DNA of 64,000 nucleotides, taken from positions 1 to 64,000 of the forward strand of contig CANREM010000006.1 in NCBI GenBank assembly GCA_947629675.1, given 5' to 3'. Below, in pieces: positions 1 through 8,538 of this stretch (positions within the stretch are counted from its first letter, which is position 1; every line of letters starts with the position of its first letter). The DNA comes from an uncultured Clostridia bacterium. Lineage in GTDB: Bacteria > Bacillota > Clostridia > Christensenellales > Borkfalkiaceae. The position numbers and the translations under genes were made by a program. The notes under the pieces are model-generated. The model was not told the DNA's origin. It did no database searches and worked only from the letters and a program-made list of their open reading frames with translations.

Positions 1-204
1 AAAACAAAGGAGCCGTCGTTTACGATAACGGCGAAGGTGTGGATTGAAAAAACGTCTGCACAGGGAATCGTTTCAAAACAAGGGAAAGGCGGAGGGACAT
101 TTGCCCATCATGAGATCGCGATCGATTTCATTACCTGGCTGTTTCCTGAGAAGAGATACCAACTCTCCAAGATGCTCATAAATCGGATCTTGGATTTGAA
201 ATAG
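1..204 (+). CDS. KilA-N domain protein, C-terminal part (5' end outside window)
   Basis: Frame +1 is open from base 1 to TAG 202-204: ...GKGGGTFAHHEIAIDFITWLFPEKRYQLSKMLINRILDLK*, a KilA-N-like G-GGT-aH-dIA--F--W motif. Absent from the ORF track because no start codon is in the window. Confidence 0.75.
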   Translation, partial: KTKEPSFTITAKVWIEKTSAQGIVSKQGKGGGTFAHHEIAIDFITWLFPEKRYQLSKMLINRILDLK

Positions 205-386
205 AGTAAACAAGTTTTGCGGCAAAACGAAAAGAGACTTGTGAATAGACTTAGATCATTCTCGAAGCAAAGTTGCATCAACAAAAATCCGCTATATTTC
301 GCCCCTTGTGATAATCTCTTTTGTTGAACAATCTTTTGGGTACGATGCCTAAAACAATCGGCGCACAATGTGTGCGCCGAAAGAGA

Positions 387-1742
387 TTACAGGAACATCG
401 CCATATAGAGAGGGAGATAGACGATCCCGTCATCCACTTTCAGATCGGAGGAATGAAGCACATAGGGCTCAAAGAGCTGTTCCCCGAATTTCGCGATGAA
501 TTTCTTGATTGAGGAGAGGGTATAGTTCTTGCCCGATTTTACCTCGACCGGCGAGATGTTGTGACGGGCAGTCGTCTTGCTCTTTGCGATGAGGAAATCG
601 ATCTCCATTCTTGATGCGGGGTCGGTATCCGTCGGACAGGAATAGAAGTACAGTTTATGCCCGTTTGCAACAAGCATCTGCGCGACGATATTTTCCACGA
701 GCATCCCTTCGTTGACTTCCAATTTGTCGAAGAGAAGTTTTTTGTAGAGTTCCTCGGAGACGATGGAATTTTCGTCGAAGGCGTGGCTTATGAGAAGTCC
801 CGTGTCCGCCATATAACACTTTAAGGTCATGCGGTTCATGTTGAGTTTGAGACCGATGTTGGGTGCGGTCGTGTTGTAGCAGGGATTCACGATCATGGCG
901 TCTGTCAGCCAAAAGAAAGCGTCCTCGTAGTCACGAAAGCGAGCTTCTTTCTTCAAAGAGGACAGTTTGAATTTCTTTTCATGCTTTTGAAGTTGCGCGG
1001 GGATCTCGTCGAAGATGCTCTCCACCTTCATCTCATAGCCTGCAGCGTGTTTGACGATATCGGCACGGTAAAGCTCCAAAATATCCCGTTTTACGGCATC
1101 AACCCTTCCAAAGTCTTTCGTGGCGACATATTCCGAAACGGCTTGGGGCATCCCGCCGACGATGAGATATTGGCGGAAGCAGTCCATGACCTTACGGTGA
1201 AGTGCCTGTCCGAGCGGCAAACGCTTCTCAAAGCAGGTGCGTAAAAACTCAATTGTAATATCGCTTCCGATCGCCCACAGAAATTCTTCAAAGTCCATCG
1301 GGACCATGCGCACATGTCGCTCTTCGGAGGGGATCAGAATATCCTTTGCATTCTTTTTGATGGACATGAGCGAACCCGTCTCGATATAATCGTATCTTCC
1401 GTCGGCAACAAGATATTTGAGTGCTGCCCGCGCACGGGGGAAGAGCTGCACTTCATCGAAGATGATGAGAGACTTCCGCTCGACGAGCTTCACGCCGTAA
1501 TACTGGGAAAGAAAGAGAAAGAAGGTGTCGAGATCGTCGAGATAGGCGTCGAAGAGGTCGAGGACGGACTTTGCCGCGCGGTTGAAGTCCAACAGGATAT
1601 AGGACGCATACTCGTTCTTTGCAAATTCCTCGGCAATGTAGCTCTTTCCGACCCGCCGTGCGCCGTCGATGAGAAGAACGGTCTTGCCCGCAGAGGAATT
1701 TTTCCACTCGGAAAGCGTATCGTAAATTTTACGTTTTAACAT
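387..1742 (-). CDS. ATP-binding protein, AAA_14/DUF4143 family
   Basis: Walker A-like LLIDGARRVGKSYIAEEFA, LIIFDEVQLFPRARAALKYL, C-terminal MEIDFLIAK...ISPVEVKSGKNYT typical of the family. Confidence 0.9.
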   Translation of the reverse strand: MLKRKIYDTLSEWKNSSAGKTVLLIDGARRVGKSYIAEEFAKNEYASYILLDFNRAAKSVLDLFDAYLDDLDTFFLFLSQYYGVKLVERKSLIIFDEVQLFPRARAALKYLVADGRYDYIETGSLMSIKKNAKDILIPSEERHVRMVPMDFEEFLWAIGSDITIEFLRTCFEKRLPLGQALHRKVMDCFRQYLIVGGMPQAVSEYVATKDFGRVDAVKRDILELYRADIVKHAAGYEMKVESIFDEIPAQLQKHEKKFKLSSLKKEARFRDYEDAFFWLTDAMIVNPCYNTTAPNIGLKLNMNRMTLKCYMADTGLLISHAFDENSIVSEELYKKLLFDKLEVNEGMLVENIVAQMLVANGHKLYFYSCPTDTDPASRMEIDFLIAKSKTTARHNISPVEVKSGKNYTLSSIKKFIAKFGEQLFEPYVLHSSDLKVDDGIVYLPLYMAMFL

Positions 1743-2069
1743 AGAAAAACCACCAAATCGAGAATTTTATATTTCGATTGTAACACGTAACCGAGATTTT
1801 TGCAAGCAAAATCTTACACATAATCAAATATTTGATAAATTTGAACAACTTAATCTATGTGCACAGATTTAACAAGATAAACGCAACATTGAAGAAAACA
1901 TCTTAAATAAATTTGTCTATGTTTTCTTAAAATATTAGACGAAGATGAGTATGGTGATAGCGTCAAATTATGTGAATATATTTTTGATAAAACATGCAGT
2001 TCAGTATTGCTTTTAATAAAAATTTGTGATATTATTAAATAAAGGAGTTGATTTAATTTCAATCAAATC

Positions 2070-3245
2070 ATGAGTAAAATGAGGTTTATAAGAAAAACAG
2101 AAGAAAAAAGAAGGTATTTATTATCGGCTTTTAAGGATTTGATTATTGACAAAGAGCTTAACTGGGCTAAGACTCAAATCGAGGAACAAATAAAATTATT
2201 TATTAAATATTTGATAGAAAATTTAGGGCCAAAACAAAGAATCTTCGAGAATCCAGAATCTCGAATTAAAAGTTATGATTCTTTTTCTGAAAAAATTTGC
2301 CGGAAAGGATACATCCAAACTTGGCGGGTTACCGATGATAAAGATACAAACAAGGAACTTATCATGCGGCAATTGCCAGATTTAATAGGATTCAGAATAA
2401 CGTGTTTCTTTTTGGACGCTGAATGGAATATCTATAATTTATTGAAAGAATATAATGACAATGGCAAATTTGAAGAAATTACGATTAACTTTAATGAAAA
2501 TCATGAGCAAAAAAACGGTCACACACTTTATAAGGTCACAGGAAAGTATAATAATAAGTACAGTTTTGAATTACAGATAAAATCGATCATGCATAATATT
2601 TGGGGGGAAGTTGATCACAAAACTATTTACAAAAGTAGAGACTTTGATCCGAATATAGAAACCAAAAGAAACATATCAGAAGAACTATTTAATATATTAA
2701 AAGCTTCCGATAAACAATTACAAATATTGTTTGAAGAAACAAATACCGAAGAAAAATTATTGCAATCGCTGTTTTTTGTAAAAACAAAGAAAGAAACCTC
2801 TAAACAGATTGGAACGGATATATTGGCAGAGCATTATGACCGATTTTTTAAGATTTTTTCAGAAAAAATTGATCGCGATCGAATAAAAGACTATATCATA
2901 GTTGCATTACAGGAGAAAAAATATAAAAGAAAAAAGGACAATTTACGCACGGTAGAAACGTTAGAGAAGGAATTGATAAAAGAAATACAAAATAAATTTT
3001 ACGAATATGATTTAAAATCTATATTTTTTATCGCAAAAGTAATCTATTCGTTTAATAGTTATAATGAGTTCCTAAATTATTTATCGCATCGTTTGCTAAG
3101 TCCATACGCACACGACGAAACAGATGAATTTGATACTGGCCATGATGAATTTGACGATTTTGTTGCACAAGAGGATCCACAGGCGCAGAAAATAAAAGAT
3201 ATAATTACATTATTGAGTAACAAAATAGGGAGAGTAAAAGAATGA
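2070..3245 (+). CDS. RelA/SpoT-like nucleotidyltransferase domain protein with a C-terminal extension
   Basis: ESRIKSYDSFSEKI, LPDLIGFRITCFFLDAEWNIYNLL and YSFELQIKSIMHNIWGEVDHKTIYK match the RelA/SpoT synthetase motifs (DliGiR; E-Q-R---W-e--H--YK). Confidence 0.8.
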   Translation: MSKMRFIRKTEEKRRYLLSAFKDLIIDKELNWAKTQIEEQIKLFIKYLIENLGPKQRIFENPESRIKSYDSFSEKICRKGYIQTWRVTDDKDTNKELIMRQLPDLIGFRITCFFLDAEWNIYNLLKEYNDNGKFEEITINFNENHEQKNGHTLYKVTGKYNNKYSFELQIKSIMHNIWGEVDHKTIYKSRDFDPNIETKRNISEELFNILKASDKQLQILFEETNTEEKLLQSLFFVKTKKETSKQIGTDILAEHYDRFFKIFSEKIDRDRIKDYIIVALQEKKYKRKKDNLRTVETLEKELIKEIQNKFYEYDLKSIFFIAKVIYSFNSYNEFLNYLSHRLLSPYAHDETDEFDTGHDEFDDFVAQEDPQAQKIKDIITLLSNKIGRVKE

Positions 3246-4267
3246 TTCAGGTAAATCAAAAAAAGGATATAAACTTGTATGTCACGAAAAAGACCGTTGA
3301 TTGGCTTATCAAAAATACAGAAGTGAGTGTATTTGATCCCGTTAGTTTTGAGGGGTATCAACGCCAAATCAACGAGGAACACTGTCAAAAGATAGTTGAT
3401 TTTTTATGTGTTGATTTTTTCTTGCCGACTGCAATTATTTGTGCCACAAATGAAAAATTTAATGAGAATGTGCGGCTGAGAATTGTTGACGGACAACACC
3501 GTGTTTACGCTTTTCGTATGTTAAGGGAAGGCCATAAAGATAGATACGATGAAATTAAAGATAAAGAAGTTCCGGTTGTCGTAATGGAGCAAGTTGACGA
3601 AAAAGTGGAGATTGATACCTTCATTACTATTAATAAGACGTCAAAGAAAGTTGACACGTCATTGGCTATAGTATTGAAAAATAAGATAAATAAGTATGCG
3701 GATAGTAAAGATTTAAGTATGCCGAGAGCGGAATATCTAGCAGTGGAGGTTGCTCTTAAATTGCTTTCCGATCCAAATTGCGAATTATGGTTCAATAAAA
3801 TCCTTTTGGAGGGTACTACAAAGAATACGCCACAGCTTATCACGTTAAATTCTTTTGTAAGATCCACTCGTACGCTGATAAACAATATGGTAAAAAAGAA
3901 ATTGCTCGTGTTAGATTGGCGAACGAAAGAAGAAATCAATGGTTATGTTACAATTTGTCAAGAAGTCATTATGGCAATATGGAGTTCGGTGGCTGTTAGA
4001 TGGAGCGGTTTATTCAATGACGATTTGGAAAAGAGACGTATCATTCAAGGTCCAATTGGGTATGCATCAATTAATAGATTAGTAAATATCTTGCTGAATG
4101 AGTACGACACTATTTCTTTGAAAGATTTCAAACAAGTAATTGAAAGAAAGATAAGACAAATTTCGATAGATGACAATTACTGGTTACCCGGAGGTTTTTT
4201 CTCTGGATTTTCGTCTGAATCTGGCTATAGTATTGTTGCGAATGAGCTTCTCAATTCCATTAAATGA
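3242..4267 (+). CDS. DGQHR-domain protein (DndB-like/ParB-like fold)
   Basis: Diagnostic LRIVDGQHRVYAFRML followed by DTFITINKTSKKVDTSLA; ATGA overlap with the upstream gene. Confidence 0.85.
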   Translation: MIQVNQKKDINLYVTKKTVDWLIKNTEVSVFDPVSFEGYQRQINEEHCQKIVDFLCVDFFLPTAIICATNEKFNENVRLRIVDGQHRVYAFRMLREGHKDRYDEIKDKEVPVVVMEQVDEKVEIDTFITINKTSKKVDTSLAIVLKNKINKYADSKDLSMPRAEYLAVEVALKLLSDPNCELWFNKILLEGTTKNTPQLITLNSFVRSTRTLINNMVKKKLLVLDWRTKEEINGYVTICQEVIMAIWSSVAVRWSGLFNDDLEKRRIIQGPIGYASINRLVNILLNEYDTISLKDFKQVIERKIRQISIDDNYWLPGGFFSGFSSESGYSIVANELLNSIK

Positions 4268-4330
4268 GAAGTTTCGTCGCTAAACACAAAAGATATTTTA
4301 AAAACATAATTTTGCCTGTAAACCTGTACG

Positions 4331-4392
4331 ATTGGTAGAGCACGCGGCTGTTAACCGCGGTGTCGTCAGTTCGAGTCTGACAGGAGCAGCCA
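4331..4392 (+). pseudogene. tRNA-Asn(GTT) 3' fragment, candidate att site
   Basis: Anticodon arm CGCGG-CTGTTAA-CCGCG, T arm GTCAG-TTCGAGT-CTGAC, acceptor 3' AGGAGCA, G, CCA are intact. The 5' acceptor (expected TGCTCCT) and D-stem 5' arm are not present in the sequence immediately upstream. Confidence 0.75.
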
Positions 4393-4412
4393 CGTCGCGG
4401 CAGGCACGGTTC

Positions 4413-4439
4413 AAAGAAACGGCTTTTAGCCGTTTCTTT
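4413..4439. terminator. Rho-independent terminator-like hairpin
   Basis: AAAGAAACGGCT-TTT-AGCCGTTTCTTT perfect stem with T-tract. Confidence 0.7.
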
Positions 4440-4545
4440 CCTTTTATGCCTGCCAATCCTCTTCGCAAAAAATCTTTCTATGAAATCTTTTTTGCGAGGA
4501 GAAAGATGCTATTCATTTTACGTCTAATTCGGTCAGCCCAAAAAA

Positions 4546-4577
4546 CCTGTGCACCCGCAAGGTGCGCAGGCTTTTTG
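4546..4577 (+). terminator. Terminator hairpin
   Basis: CCTGTGCACC-CGCAA-GGTGCGCAGG followed by CTTTTT. Confidence 0.65.
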
Positions 4578-4745
4578 CGTACGCAGCGTACGCCCTTTAT
4601 AGGCCGTTTTTTGCTGTTGGAGAGGCAGAGAAGCGTGAAAAGTCCACTTGCCAGATCTCATGTGAAAATAAATTGTAACATTTTTTCACGTTCAACTCGT
4701 CCTATCCAATAAAGGAAAATATAATTCAAAGGAAGGATATGTGAA

Positions 4746-6011
4746 ATGTCAGAAAAGTTCATGCCGCTGATAGTTGTTCTTGCTGCGAATGTGTTTGACC
4801 ATGCCGGGTATTCCTATCAAAGCGGTGATTTGGGTACTCTTAAACAACATATTGATGATGGTGCGATCGGAGAATTGATCATCAGCGACGCTGTGGCAAA
4901 GGCTTGTAAACAGCAGCTGAAAGAGAGTGCCGATCTGTTGGCCGAGGATTTCAAAAAGGTATTTGACACACACCAGTGGAAACTTGCAGAAGGGATAGGT
5001 TGTCTGTCCGATGTGCCGGCCGTGTTCGATAAGCAAAATTTAGAAGAAGGGTTACTCAAGAACTTCGGGCAATACCTGACGGATACGCACGCGAAAATTC
5101 TTACAGATTTGACAAAATTAAAGCAGATCCCGAATGGCTACAATGAAATATACGTCGTGAGCGACGATTCGGATGGCGGGATAGTTCCCCGCGGAATAGA
5201 GAAAATAAAGATCTTTCACACGCTCAAAGAGCTGTTTCATGCGATCGGCTCGCCCCGGGGCGATGTTGTCCGGGCGATGAGATATTTCAAAGATACGCAA
5301 GCGGATCTCAACAGTTACATTGAAAATATTCTCTGGACCAAACCGGTGATCGTCGAAGGGCAGACATGGGATAGACATGGGGTTTGCGAGGGAGAAGAAT
5401 ATGATGACTTTGAGATACTGAACATTGTCGTCCATTCGGATGTTCACAGCATAGAGTGTCTCAACGGAAAGGCCTTTCTGTCGTTGAGCGTAAAGGCCGA
5501 GATAGAAGTCGAATGTTCATATCTTGACGAGGGCAACTCCGTTTGGGATCCCGAAGAAAAAGATTATCTCTACAAGGCGCGCGGGGATATCATAGAAAAC
5601 CATGAAATTGCATTTCCGGCAGAAGTGGTCTGTGAGATCGCAAACAAGCAGATCAAGCGGAAAACAGTGAAGCCGCTTTTGCAACGTCGGCTCCTTCTCG
5701 ATCGGAACACTCTGACAGACCGTTGTAATACGGACGCATCCGAGCCGGGCAAATTTTATGAGCATTTGGCTTGCAAATGCGGGCACTATATTACCGTAAA
5801 CCTGATCGACCACAAGGAAGAAACGGGCACTGCGTCCGCAGGGGAAACGGGAAATGAAACGGCGCATCATATTGCCTGTGAGGACCGCTGTCCCAATTGC
5901 GGAAGAAAGTTCAGGATCGGCGGAGTTATTTATGAATATCCTTCCGGCTCATTTAATTATAAGGATATCAACACGGAATGGGACGGGGAAAATGATATGG
6001 AAGAGCGTTGA
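4746..6011 (+). CDS. PIN-like domain protein (DUF4935-like) with C-terminal zinc-ribbon-like cysteines
   Basis: N-term IVVLAANVFD... (PIN motif I position), YVVSDDSDGG (C-terminal acidic PIN motif position); C-term CKCG...CPNCGRKFRIGG. Confidence 0.5.
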   Translation: MSEKFMPLIVVLAANVFDHAGYSYQSGDLGTLKQHIDDGAIGELIISDAVAKACKQQLKESADLLAEDFKKVFDTHQWKLAEGIGCLSDVPAVFDKQNLEEGLLKNFGQYLTDTHAKILTDLTKLKQIPNGYNEIYVVSDDSDGGIVPRGIEKIKIFHTLKELFHAIGSPRGDVVRAMRYFKDTQADLNSYIENILWTKPVIVEGQTWDRHGVCEGEEYDDFEILNIVVHSDVHSIECLNGKAFLSLSVKAEIEVECSYLDEGNSVWDPEEKDYLYKARGDIIENHEIAFPAEVVCEIANKQIKRKTVKPLLQRRLLLDRNTLTDRCNTDASEPGKFYEHLACKCGHYITVNLIDHKEETGTASAGETGNETAHHIACEDRCPNCGRKFRIGGVIYEYPSGSFNYKDINTEWDGENDMEER

Positions 6012-6111
6012 CTTTAGGGCCGTATCGCAAAGAGGGATTTGCGGTATTTTTCTGAAGAGATTTGTGCCGATTTGCCGAAGGAATCTGCGGTGGACGTGGC
6101 GGTTCCTTCCA

Positions 6112-6143
6112 CAAAAAAACCGCGCTTTTGCAGCGCGGTTTTG
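6112..6143 (-). terminator. Terminator for the minus-strand operon ending at 6162
   Basis: Minus strand: AAACCGCGCTGCAAAAGCGCGGTTTTTTT. Confidence 0.8.
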
Positions 6144-6161
6144 GAACAATTGGTGGGGGCA

Positions 6162-6848
6162 TTAATTCTCGGTCGCGTGGACGATCGCCTGCACGCTGTC
6201 GAGGAAGGTATGGCCATCGAGGATAAGTTCGTCGTACTGCGTAATATAAACACAATCGATAGTTCCTTTGATTTCCGCCTTGCAGGTGATTGTTTCAAAC
6301 CCATACTGCGGATGGATCGTAGATTCTAATTGATATGTAATGGCATAGTGTGTCAGGGTTTCGAAAATGGGCGTCAATGAAAAGGTAAAGTTCGGATATT
6401 CATAATGCTCATTGCAAGTGATGTAAAATTCGCCGTAAAGCGAATTATCAGAGCGATTGATTGTCAATTGATAATACAATGCTTCGCCGCTGACACTATC
6501 GTATGTTCTCGTAATAGCGATTTGACAGGCGGTTTCATCGAAGGTAAGCAAAAAATCATGCAGTTCCGCGTTCATCTTTTCGACCGTGCTGTCTTCGGTG
6601 ACGAAGTTCTCTTCCAAATACTTCTCCTCCTGCGCATTGAAGGGGTAGAGCGTAAAGACGCACGTGAGCACAACGGCGAGGGAGGCGGCGAGACTCGCCG
6701 CCCCCGCGATCCATGCGGCGCGGTGGGGCTTTTTTTTGGGAGGCTCTATCCCCAAAGCGCGAAGCGTCTCCCCGCCGTCCGCCTCCATGATCGCCAGCCG
6801 GTCTTGCTTTGCCTGTTTTTTCAGATACCTTTTTACATTCATGCTCAA
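6162..6848 (-). CDS. Single-pass membrane protein, possible anti-sigma/regulatory partner
   Basis: Cytoplasmic N-terminus, then TM helix AAWIAGAASLAASLAVVLTCVFTLY, extracellular C-terminal domain; operon with sigma factor. Confidence 0.6.
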   Translation of the reverse strand: MSMNVKRYLKKQAKQDRLAIMEADGGETLRALGIEPPKKKPHRAAWIAGAASLAASLAVVLTCVFTLYPFNAQEEKYLEENFVTEDSTVEKMNAELHDFLLTFDETACQIAITRTYDSVSGEALYYQLTINRSDNSLYGEFYITCNEHYEYPNFTFSLTPIFETLTHYAITYQLESTIHPQYGFETITCKAEIKGTIDCVYITQYDELILDGHTFLDSVQAIVHATEN

Positions 6849-7672
6849 TAGATGTTGACGGCCAGGGCGTCGATGATCCTTGTCTTGAAATTGATGTTAT
6901 ACAGTCCTGCGGAATCGATGGCGGCCCCCGAGGCCACGTTGAAGTAGTAGTCGGTCACATTGCCCGCCGTTGTGACATAGTTGTATATGTAATATCCGAA
7001 GCCGACCATGACGTGGTTGGCAGTCGAGAGCGAGTAGCCAATGGAATCAAAGGTGTCTCTTTCAGCCATGAAACCGACGTTATACCCACTCACAAAGAAC
7101 ACGATGGGCTGGTTGGCCTCTATGTATGTCTTTGCCTTGGAGAAGCTGAAGGAGCCGGAGGACATGCAGGAGGCGGTGGAAACGGACATGCCCTTCTCCT
7201 TGCAGAACTTCTTTATGCCGTCTACGAACTGCGCCTCCGTCGTACCCGTCTCATCCGTCCCCATGTAGTCATAGAGCGTATGTGCCAATGCAAAGGTCGC
7301 TTCATCCTGTGACGAATAGGAGTATGCCACTCCTGCGATCAAAGAGCCGGATTTGTGGTTGGGGATGAGATCTTCGTTATAGCGGTCGTAGAATCCTATG
7401 AGATTGCTGCCCGCGACCGCCGCGCAAGAGGAGACGGCGGGGGAATAAGTATACCGCGGGGGAATGATCGCGAGATCATAGACGCTTTTCTCTCTGGAGA
7501 TAAAATCTCTCCTTACGATCTCCGTCGAATGCGTGTCGTCATTGGTCCCGTTGTAGACGATCGTCTCGCAAAAACGCAGGCCGTCATCGCCATTTTTGAG
7601 GGAGGCGCAGGGTGCCGCGCCGAGTGTGCCGAGCATCAAAAGGCTCAAGCCGATGGTTGTGAGATGTAACAT
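6845..7672 (-). CDS. Secreted C39-like (papain-fold) peptidase homolog
   Basis: Signal peptide; YSPAVSSCAAVAGSNLIGFYDRYN, NHVMVGFGYYIY, DYYFNVASG positions fit a Cys-His-Asp triad. Start/stop overlap with the 6162-6848 gene. Confidence 0.6.
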   Translation of the reverse strand: MLHLTTIGLSLLMLGTLGAAPCASLKNGDDGLRFCETIVYNGTNDDTHSTEIVRRDFISREKSVYDLAIIPPRYTYSPAVSSCAAVAGSNLIGFYDRYNEDLIPNHKSGSLIAGVAYSYSSQDEATFALAHTLYDYMGTDETGTTEAQFVDGIKKFCKEKGMSVSTASCMSSGSFSFSKAKTYIEANQPIVFFVSGYNVGFMAERDTFDSIGYSLSTANHVMVGFGYYIYNYVTTAGNVTDYYFNVASGAAIDSAGLYNINFKTRIIDALAVNIY

Positions 7673-7734
7673 TTTTTCCTCCTATGTGGTATTTTTATAC
7701 CTTAATAAGTAGGTCGCGGCGGGGAACAAAAAAG

Positions 7735-8268
7735 TTACAAAAATTTCTCGAGGATCTTATATGCACGGCTGACCTTCTGGCGAACGTTTCCGCAGGTCAT
7801 ATTCAATTCGGCGGCGATCTCTTTGTGGGTGTATCCTTCCCAGAAATGCATGTGGAGAATTTTTTGGGACAGCGGATCGATATGCTGGAAGGCGAGATGG
7901 ATCGCGATGCTCTGGGTGGGGATCTCGCAATTGTGCGGGACCTTCAGATCGTCTGTGAGGGAGATCTCTTCGTGATGCCTCCTTAAAAGATCGATGGCCT
8001 TGTTGTCCGCCACGGAGAAGAGCCATTGCTGCGGCGCGTTGATGTATTCGATATGTTCCATGATCAAGAGTGTCTCAAAAACTTCCTGCGCAATATCTTC
8101 CGGACAAATGCTTTTTCCAAAACGAAATCGGAGATGCAGAATGATCCTTGCATAAAATTCCTGATATATCGGAGTGAGTGCCCGCTTATCGGTTTTGATT
8201 TTTTGGAGCAATTTGTTAAACTTTTGTGATTCCATCGTGCTTTTGGGGCCATTCGGTTTGTCAAGCAA
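7735..8268 (-). CDS. ECF-type RNA polymerase sigma factor
   Basis: EDIAQEVFETLLIM, WLFSVADNKAIDLLRR (sigma-70 r2), ILHMHFWEGYTHKEIAAELNMTCGNVRQKVSRAYKIL (r4). Confidence 0.85.
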   Translation of the reverse strand: MLDKPNGPKSTMESQKFNKLLQKIKTDKRALTPIYQEFYARIILHLRFRFGKSICPEDIAQEVFETLLIMEHIEYINAPQQWLFSVADNKAIDLLRRHHEEISLTDDLKVPHNCEIPTQSIAIHLAFQHIDPLSQKILHMHFWEGYTHKEIAAELNMTCGNVRQKVSRAYKILEKFL

Positions 8269-8489
8269 GTCCCGGGGCGGGTATAGCAGCCCGCTTCGGG
8301 AGCTTTTATCTCACACAACAAACGTAAAAAATTTTGAAATAATTATACCATAAAGATAAAATGCGGTCAAGAATTTATGGGGCCTAAATGATGCAAATTT
8401 CTATCAGATATAGAGCTTTTTGTCAGATTACTTTGTTTTATTTTTTCGGCTAATATTAAAATAAATTAAATTTTAGCCGAAATTTTGTC

Positions 8490-8518
8490 TTGACAGAAAG
8501 TTCATTATCTGCTACAAT
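8490..8518 (+). promoter_or_regulatory. Sigma-A-type promoter of the 8539 gene
   Basis: TTGACA (8490-8495), 17 nt, TACAAT (8513-8518). Confidence 0.7.
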
Positions 8519-8538
8519 AACGTCAGCGGAGGCGTGCA

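Noticed and set aside
4313-4392. Intact tRNA-Asn gene
   Set aside because: The 5' acceptor candidate TGCCTGT mismatches AGGAGCA at two positions, the D-stem does not pair, and the length is off; treated as a 3' fragment.
4332-4712. 126-aa + strand ORF starting MVEHAAVNRGVVSSSLTGAATSRQ
   Set aside because: Its N-terminus is the tRNA-Asn fragment read as protein and it runs through two terminator hairpins; classic spurious ORF.
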